Part shown: positions 57,568 through 64,000 of the stretch, in pieces
Layout of the letters: every line of letters begins with the position of its first letter
How positions within the stretch are numbered: the first letter of the stretch is position 1
Assembly (NCBI GenBank): GCA_016584495.1
Contig: WAID01000007.1
Coordinates: forward strand, 3,892,001-3,956,000
DNA from: Celoporthe dispersa
Lineage: Eukaryota; Ascomycota; Sordariomycetes; Diaporthales; Cryphonectriaceae
Length of the DNA stretch: 64,000 nt
Direction of reading: 5' to 3'
The notes under the pieces: model-generated
Told to the model about the DNA's origin: nothing
Database searches by the model: none
The model's input: the letters and a program-made list of their open reading frames with translations, nothing else
Position numbers and translations under genes: made by a program

Positions 57568-59176
57568 CTATTTACTGGCATCGTCCTGCTTTCCATTCAT
57601 CTTCTCCTGCGGCCTCTCCTCATCCACCGACTGGCCACTGACAATATCCTCCACCCCATCCTTCAGCACGGGGGGCCCAGAAAAGTTCTTCCTGCCCCAC
57701 GCGAAGTACCACACCAGGCTGATCAGCGCAAAGCCGGCAAAGACCACGCTGGCATAGTTCATGGTCGAGCTGTCGAGCCCCGTCAGGTTGGTGGGCATGC
57801 AGAACAGGAAGATGGACAGCACGATCCAGAGCAGCGTGGTGATGTTGATGGCCATGCCGAACCTGCCGAGCGAGAAGGAGGCGTGCCTGAGGTGCCTGCG
57901 GCCCTGGACTACGGACACGAGGATGGGCAGGCCGTACGAGGTCGCGAGGCAGATGGTGGCCACACCCGTGAAGCTGCTGAATGCGGCCGAGGAGCCGAAA
58001 TAGATGAGGCCGAGCAGGCAGTCGACCACGGTGGACAGGGTCAGCGCCCAGAAGGGAATCTCGAAGCGGTCGTTGACCTTGGCCCAGATTCTCGAGGCAG
58101 GAATGGCACCGTCGCGGGCAAAAGCGTAAGTGCACCTGCTGGACGCAGTCAGGGCGCCCACGCCGGCAAAAAAGCCAGATGCCGAGGACCAGAAACAACA
58201 GGCCAAAGCCACCTCCAGCACTGCCGGTCGCCATCTTGAAGACGAGACCGATGGGCTGTCCGTTGGCGACATCCAGCAGGGTCTGCACGCTAGGGAGCAC
58301 AAACAGGATGGGAATCAAGTACACCAGGCCTGTGATGCCCGCCGCCACGACAGAGAGCACGATGGCCTTGGGCACCTCGCGCTCCGGGTTCTGGACCTCC
58401 TCGCACATGGAGGCCACCATGCCGTAGCCCGTCAGGACGTATGCCGGCTGCAGCAGGCCGACGAAGAAGCTCCAGCCCCAGGGCCAGCCAGAGGCGGAGG
58501 CATCGTAGTGCGCAAAGACGAACTCGCCGCTCCTCTTGGTGGGCGACATGACCAGCAGGACGACCAGGAAGATGACGATGGAGGCGCCGGTCCAGTAGAT
58601 GCACATGGTGTTGATCTGGTCGAGATATCTGGAGAAGAAGACGTTGATGAGGTAGCACACCAGCATGCACGCCCAGAACATGAGGATGGTCTGCCACTCG
58701 TTGGCGACAAAGTCCTCGTCCCAGAGCGAGATGGCGCTGAGGATCAGCTGGGCTCCGCCAAAATTGATGGACAGGGTGACGGTCCAGTTGCCCACCAGCG
58801 TCAACCACCCTGTGATCCAGCTGGCGATGGGGGCCCACTCCGGGCTCGACAGCAGCGCGCTCCAGTAGTACACGCCACCGGCGGTCGGGTAGACGGAGCA
58901 GATCTCGGCCAGCGAGGCGGCGATGGCGACAGAGAGGAGGGACAGGAGGACCCACCCCCAGAGAATGGTCACGCTCTGCCCGTTGGAGAGGGTGATATAG
59001 AAGGTGGTGCTAAGGCCGTAGGGGACGGCCATGATGGCGAACGAGAGCCCCAGCACCGACAGCATGCTCAGGCTGCGCGGGAGCTCCGACTTGTAGCCCA
59101 TCTTGGCGAGGGCATCGTCGGCTGCTGCTGCTGCGGCGCCCGCGCCTGAGTGCGTGGTGGAATCTGCGCTTCCCAT
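57568..59176 (-). CDS. APC-superfamily amino-acid/choline-type permease
   Basis: Intronless, expected 535 residues from the ATG at 59176. It is a plasma-membrane transporter of the fungal amino acid/choline (ACT; Hnm1/Uga4-like) branch. It shows ALAKMGYKSELPRSLSMLSVLGLSFAIM (region), then IAASLAEICSVYPTAGGVYYWSALLS, the branch's signature in helices 2-3. Next are GWLTLVGNWTVTLSINFGGAQLI and VASMCEEVQNPEREVPKAI. The C-terminal half has SSRCTYAFARDGAIPASRIWAKV and GLPILVSVVQGRRHLRHASFSLGRFG. The frame breaks at a run of six A on the plus strand (58168-58173, T on the coding strand), after LGIWLF. With one base fewer the gene is 1608 nt, exactly 536 codons. Twelve helices are expected. Substrate (amino acid, GABA or choline) cannot be told from sequence alone. 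Confidence 0.87.
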
Positions 59177-61950
59177 AATAATAATAATAACAACAACCAA
59201 CAACGGCCTCCTCGGATGATCACGGAATGAGGGGAGAACTTGAGACTGGTCGGTCTCCACAACGAGAGAGGAGGGAGAAAAAGAAAAAAAGAGAGCACCG
59301 CGGAATGGGTTTTGCCTGGGAGTTGAAGAGATGGATGGAGGGAGAGGGAGGGCAGAGGAGAGTGCCGGACGCAGAGAGCACAACGGCGCTGCAGGTCAGG
59401 TCTTATGATGAAGAAGGTTCGCCTTCAGCCTGGAAAACCCCAATGCAGACGGAACAGATAGGAATTGCCAAGAATGGGTAACAGATTCAGGTAAGACTTG
59501 ACTTTGCGCCGAGGTCACGGCGATCGATCGGTTGCGAATTTCTCATAGCGAATTCAATTACTCAATCCCTCCCCCAGGTTGGCCAAGATCCACCACGGGG
59601 GAGAAAAACCCCACCAGGTATTTTTTTTTACAGTTAAAAAAACGCAATGGCGAGTCAGGACATGATGGGCACTTTCCTGGTGCGTCTGAGCGAAGAAAAG
59701 GGCCTTGGAGGCTTTCTCCTCGAACCACATTAAATAGCGATATCTCGCGCCCACTGACGATCCGGCATGCTGTGCTCGAGCCGTTGTTGATGGTTGTGGC
59801 CCCCTGTATCATCAAGATAGGACCGACAAAACTACTACCCCTTTATATATAGCCTTGACATAGTACTATGTCTAAGAGGCAATTTGTAGAGACGACGTCA
59901 TGGGAGACATGCTTCAGCAGGCAAAGTACTTACTCCCCACGCATTTAGTCAGACCTTGGCTCCCTCCTGAGCCGCCTCCTGAGCCGCCTCCTGAGCCGCA
60001 TTCTGCTTGGTCAGAAGGGGAGAGAGTCTAGACCATATAATATACCAAAGTACTTTCTTGGCTCATAACCCTAGCAATATAATACCAAACTTGGACCGTA
60101 AGTCCCGACATCCGAATCAGCGTACATAAATGTATAGAGTGACGAAACACCACAACATTGGGACCTGCCGGCGTAAATACAATGAAGGCGGTTCCTCTGG
60201 CACCCGAGATCGCATCAACACCATCACCTACCTCGACAAGCGAGCTGCCGAAGCCTTCCGTTGCACCGTAATGAGCTGTGCTTCAATCAGACGATTGTGC
60301 CCCCAGGAAGAAAAAAGAAAGAGAAAAAAAGAGAGGTCAAACGTAGGAGCGTGAAGCAATTCCTTACTCAGCCTCTGATATCGATTCTGGGTTGTCATTA
60401 TGGCCGCCCATGAGACCTGCATTGAAATAGTAGATGCAATGGATCATCTCTTGAGGTCTTCCTCGCTAACCAAGAAAAGCACTCTACCTACTTAAGTACT
60501 TATACGAGACTAGGATAATACAGCTCACTCAAGCGCATCTTAGCAGTTTTCTTGGTTATAAAAAATGAGAAAATAAAGAAAGAATACCCCAAAAGACCGA
60601 ATATAGATCTAGAGAGTGGTCTCGAAGGCAGATCGTCCTGCCCAGAGTAATTATCCCATCACTAATCACATACTCTCCACTAGACGTACAGGATCCTTAC
60701 TCGCCCATCAGACGGCCATTCACTACGACCAGCCAAGGAAGATGAGATGATTAGCAGAAAACGACCAGGGCAGGCGGCACTGACCCTTCGGGGGCCCCAA
60801 TATTGATAAGCAGCAGAAATCCGAGGGACGAAGGCCACCTGAGCACGGTCAAGATCCGATCTCGTTCCCCTTGTCATGTTCTCTCTGTATTTCTTGTCGC
60901 TCGTCTCCCTAATTCTGAGAAAAAGGTAGAAAATAGAAGAAGAAGAAAAGAGGCGATGATCTCAGCACCGGTCTCTGGGATGACCCGGTTCTGAACATTC
61001 CTCTGTCGACTACGATATACGACTTTTGAGAGATTTATTTCCAAGGTCAAAAGCATCTTCTCATAGCAGGCTCTAGAAAGTCAAGACTTGAAGCTGATTT
61101 CACGTCGACGTAGCAGTTTGTAGGTAGGAATAACGGTGTCTGACAAGTCACATCCGATTTTGTATTGATCCTTCAGACGAGCTCCGTGTTTTTTTATCTC
61201 TATGGAGGACATGTTGATGGGGGCCAGATGGGATGGACTGGTCGACATTGAAGGGGAAGGGATTCCATCTCCTGTCACCAAGGTGACTCTCTCCTGGTCC
61301 AAGGGACTGACGGCAGCAGCGAGTGTCGAAGAGATCCATCCAGACGGTCTGATGGGTAATGGCGGCGTCATCAGCTACCGAGACGGACCCAGTGGGCTCG
61401 GCTTTTGGATCTATTGGAGCGATGTTATGAAGCGAGGGCTGAATTAACGCCATTGGCCGACTCTGGTGTATCAATCAATACACTGGAAATGTATGGAAGG
61501 GTTAGGAAAGTAGAGAGATAGACTCGTTATCCACCTTCCCTTTCCCTCCTGGGCATTGCGAGGGTGGCGGGGGAAGGAGTGTGGAGGGCAAAGGGAAGGC
61601 ACGCCCCCAGGATTGATCCTGCCACCTCTCAAAGATGCGCATGGGAGAGGCAAGAGCGGTGGGCAGTTGCCCGCACTCCTACCCTTGGCTGTCTGTCCAG
61701 CTTGCCTGGAGCGATGTCTATGCCCTCTCTCGATCTTCCAAACTCGTGTGTGCCGTCCTTGGGTCGATTCGACAGCCGTCTCCGTTCAGCTGCTCGTGTC
61801 CAGCAAACCCACGACGGCTCTCGTTGGCTGGGTCTACGCCACACGCGAGCGTCACAATCTCCCAAGAGTCTATTCTACATGTAATCGCCTGATCATCCAG
61901 CTCGTCATCTTGATTTCTGGGGCCAGTCTAAGCCCGCAAGAACCTTGGTC
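59177..61950. other. 2.8-kb gene-free region with a 12-bp tandem repeat
   Basis: No gene recognised. Contains three tandem copies of a 12-bp unit at about 59963-59999 and an AAGTACTT palindrome at about 60487-60504. Short frames near 61200-61450 on both strands overlap and are not called. Confidence 0.45.
59963..59999. repeat. 12-bp tandem repeat, three copies
   Basis: Unit reads CCTCCTGAGCCG, three nearly perfect copies. Confidence 0.85.
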
Positions 61951-64000
61951 ATGGGCCTCGAAGTCAACGAGGACGGCGACTTTGTTCGCAGGTCCTCGAC
62001 CTCACCTGCCAAGAAGACCAACGCGACACCAATCTCGGCACATTTTGGGTCTCCAGACCTCGTCGCAGATCCATGGACCAGCGTCCAGCCTCAACCTGAT
62101 GGTGACTCCAGTGCCGTCAAGCAGAACCACACGCGACGTCGCCACGCCCATCAGAAAGCAAAGCCAACTTTCTTCGACTTAGAAGACATCCAGAAGGAGA
62201 ACGACGACCCGGACAATTCATCTCCCTCCACTACACTCCAGAAAGAGCCTTTCAATCTCCGTTCACGGCTTAGGCAGAAGCCTAAATTTCCCAGTCTACC
62301 CTCACATGACACCAACACTCTTAATGGCGGCGACGAGGCCATCTCGCCAACTCCGCGTCCCGGACAGCCCATGAACCGAGCCCCCCATCATGGCAAACCT
62401 CGTGGTCCTGTGTTAGACTCGAGTCCTGTGAAGAGCCGTCCCCAGCAAAAACATGAGCAATCACCACCTTCTTCGGGAGGCGGATTGCGTGACGTCGCTC
62501 GTTCTCCAGATCTTCAAGATGGCCAGGACCTGCTGTATGGCGATGACAACGGCTCGCCAACACCGAAGACCAAGACCGCACGTTCCTCTCGTGTTACGAG
62601 ACGCAAGTTGACCAATGCTACTCATGTTCCCGAGCATCCCATGAGGAGTAGTATCTTGCAGCTGTCATCTGCGAGTGCCTTCTTCAGGCAGCCGGAAGAG
62701 CGAGCGGACGCGGACGATCACCTTGAAGCTGAGACTGGAGCTTCTGTCGAGCCTTTAAACTCCCTGCAGCACACCGCGCCGCTGTCTGTCGCCGAGCCAC
62801 CCCGCAAGAGAGAAAACGACAAGGACGTCACGAATGAGGGAAATGACAAGAAGAAGAAGCACACATTGAGTTTTCTCTCTGTGGCTGCTTCCATCGATAT
62901 GGATCCGGATCGATCTTCCCCCCAGGAGAAGCTCTCTCGCGCCATGAGAGGCAACTCTGTGGTGGGCGGGGGTCCCAAGGACCAGAAGAAGAACGCTGCT
63001 CGCGATAAGTTGGTTTTCAAGTCCAAGAAGAAAGTGAAGATTTCTGCTCTCGAGCTGCAAGACGATGGAATCGACAAAGGTGACATGGATGATCCATTTG
63101 ACATTACCAACGTGGCTTTGCCAGGTGGCGCATCTCCCACAGCGGCTGGGGCCAAGGCAAAGACGACTTCGAAGAAGCAGGCTTTGGAAAAGCAGCCCTC
63201 CGTCAAGCATCCTGATCAGGCGCCCAGGCGCAGAAAGGCCGCAGCGAAGGCCCGCAGGAGAGCCAAACCAACATTTGCGTCTCTTCAAGCTGACACCCCC
63301 ACTCCTGAGAGTGAAGAGAGCCATGCGGGAGACACGCCTGGGTCCGACGACCAGGCTAAGTTGACAACAGCTGATAAGTCTAAAGGCTCTATATCAACCC
63401 GGCCAGTCCAAGCACACCTGGCTTCGGCGGCTAATCAGAGCGTCATCGAAATTTCTTCAAGCTCAAGCCAGTATGGGTCTGAGGATTTTGATATGTGCTA
63501 CAACGATGCCGAGGATGAAGACTACGTCGAGGAGCGGCCTCAACCCAAGGCAGTCAAGACTGCCGTAAAGCAGCGTCGGGTCAAGAACGCTGAAGCCAAG
63601 GTCGAGAAGCACGGGATGGAGGAGATGGAAACTACTGATGAGAACGGTCGCATGGAGTCGCCGACAACGAAGGCCATCGGGGCACCCGTCAGTCATTCCT
63701 CCGCAGCCTCCGATAAGGAACACACACCTCAGGCTGAGATCAAGGAACGTGGTTCTGCTCCTCAATCTGATTTACCCAAGCAAGTGGAAACCAGCCATCA
63801 GCACGGTGGGGTTGCTAGAGAGCTAAGAAGCAGACCATCAAACAACAAACGTGCTGTCACTACTGCCGATGGAGCACCCACTAAGACCAAACAGATGAAG
63901 CCGACTCGTGAGCATCCCGGCAGTGCCCAAAACAAGGCTGTCAACAGCACGAAGCGAGATTACAAGGCGCCTGTCGGGAGGAAAACGAGGAAGCACGCGG
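61951..64000 (+). CDS. Large disordered, probably nuclear protein (3' end outside window)
   Basis: An open frame of at least 683 codons from the ATG at 61951 runs to the right edge without a stop. I do not recognise the family. It is rich in Ser, Pro, Lys, Arg, Asp and Glu with almost no hydrophobic runs, so it is mostly disordered. Basic clusters look like nuclear localisation or DNA-contact patches: RRRHAHQKAK at about residue 69, KSKKKVK at about 357 and RRRKAAAKARRRAK at about 427. There is an acidic YNDAEDEDYVEE segment at about 515. A repeated ...LRSRP/LRSRLRQKPK-type motif also occurs. Composition suggests a chromatin, replication or checkpoint protein. The real start could lie upstream in another exon. 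Confidence 0.68.
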   Translation, partial: MGLEVNEDGDFVRRSSTSPAKKTNATPISAHFGSPDLVADPWTSVQPQPDGDSSAVKQNHTRRRHAHQKAKPTFFDLEDIQKENDDPDNSSPSTTLQKEPFNLRSRLRQKPKFPSLPSHDTNTLNGGDEAISPTPRPGQPMNRAPHHGKPRGPVLDSSPVKSRPQQKHEQSPPSSGGGLRDVARSPDLQDGQDLLYGDDNGSPTPKTKTARSSRVTRRKLTNATHVPEHPMRSSILQLSSASAFFRQPEERADADDHLEAETGASVEPLNSLQHTAPLSVAEPPRKRENDKDVTNEGNDKKKKHTLSFLSVAASIDMDPDRSSPQEKLSRAMRGNSVVGGGPKDQKKNAARDKLVFKSKKKVKISALELQDDGIDKGDMDDPFDITNVALPGGASPTAAGAKAKTTSKKQALEKQPSVKHPDQAPRRRKAAAKARRRAKPTFASLQADTPTPESEESHAGDTPGSDDQAKLTTADKSKGSISTRPVQAHLASAANQSVIEISSSSSQYGSEDFDMCYNDAEDEDYVEERPQPKAVKTAVKQRRVKNAEAKVEKHGMEEMETTDENGRMESPTTKAIGAPVSHSSAASDKEHTPQAEIKERGSAPQSDLPKQVETSHQHGGVARELRSRPSNNKRAVTTADGAPTKTKQMKPTREHPGSAQNKAVNSTKRDYKAPVGRKTRKHA

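Noticed and set aside
61148..61474. Small genes on either strand upstream of the large right-edge frame
   Set aside because: Opposite-strand frames overlap almost completely and neither has recognisable features.

Overview
The window looks like a chromosomal segment of a filamentous ascomycete (Pezizomycotina; the protein families suggest Sordariomycetes, which is inference). The evidence is GT-AG introns of about 50-90 nt, long intergenic stretches with microsatellites, and fungal families such as UstYa/DUF3328, secreted GMC oxidoreductases, DUF6604, a rhodopsin-domain membrane protein and an Och1-type GT32. No transposon, rRNA, convincing tRNA or CRISPR array was found.

Region 1 (1-2.8 kb) is a divergent pair: an allantoate/pantothenate-type MFS permease cut by the left edge, and a FAD-dependent (DAO-family) oxidoreductase. 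Region 2 (3.9-12.9 kb) is the most notable part. It resembles a dikaritin-like RiPP biosynthetic cluster. It has four genes of the UstYa family (membrane-anchored oxidases with paired HxxHC motifs), arranged as a mirror image: short(-), long(+), long(-), short(+). A tandem GFA-domain gene follows. Next comes a secreted precursor peptide of 138 residues with seven nearly identical 15-residue units separated by Lys-Arg or Arg-Arg Kex2 sites. The units are identical in protein but differ at many synonymous sites, so the peptide itself appears to be under selection. Its only aromatic residue is Trp. I infer that the precursor enters the secretory pathway, Kex2 releases the repeats, and the UstYa-like oxidases crosslink or cyclise them. 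No tyrosinase, peptidase, methyltransferase or dedicated regulator is visible next to it.

Region 3 (12.9-17.7 kb) has no recognisable gene. Region 4 (17.7-31.3 kb) holds a secreted copper amine oxidase, an MFS transporter, a DUF6604 protein, a serine-rich hypothetical protein and a secreted GMC oxidoreductase. Region 5 (33-42.7 kb) holds a rhodopsin-domain membrane protein, a triose-phosphate/nucleotide-sugar-type transporter with a 6-nt micro-exon and a GC-AG intron, a zinc-type alcohol dehydrogenase-like reductase, and an RNA ligase of the Deinococcus Rnl5 type. Region 6 (45.6-64 kb) holds an acyltransferase-3 membrane protein, an Och1-like GT32 mannosyltransferase, a MYND-finger protein, a second GMC oxidoreductase, an APC-family permease and the start of a large disordered, probably nuclear protein.

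A technical point affects the whole annotation. At least eleven otherwise intact genes carry single-base shifts, mostly in mononucleotide runs. For seven of the genes examined, correcting those single bases gives a total coding length exactly divisible by three. This looks more like homopolymer miscalling in the assembly than mass gene decay, so the broken genes here should be treated as probably functional until re-sequenced.
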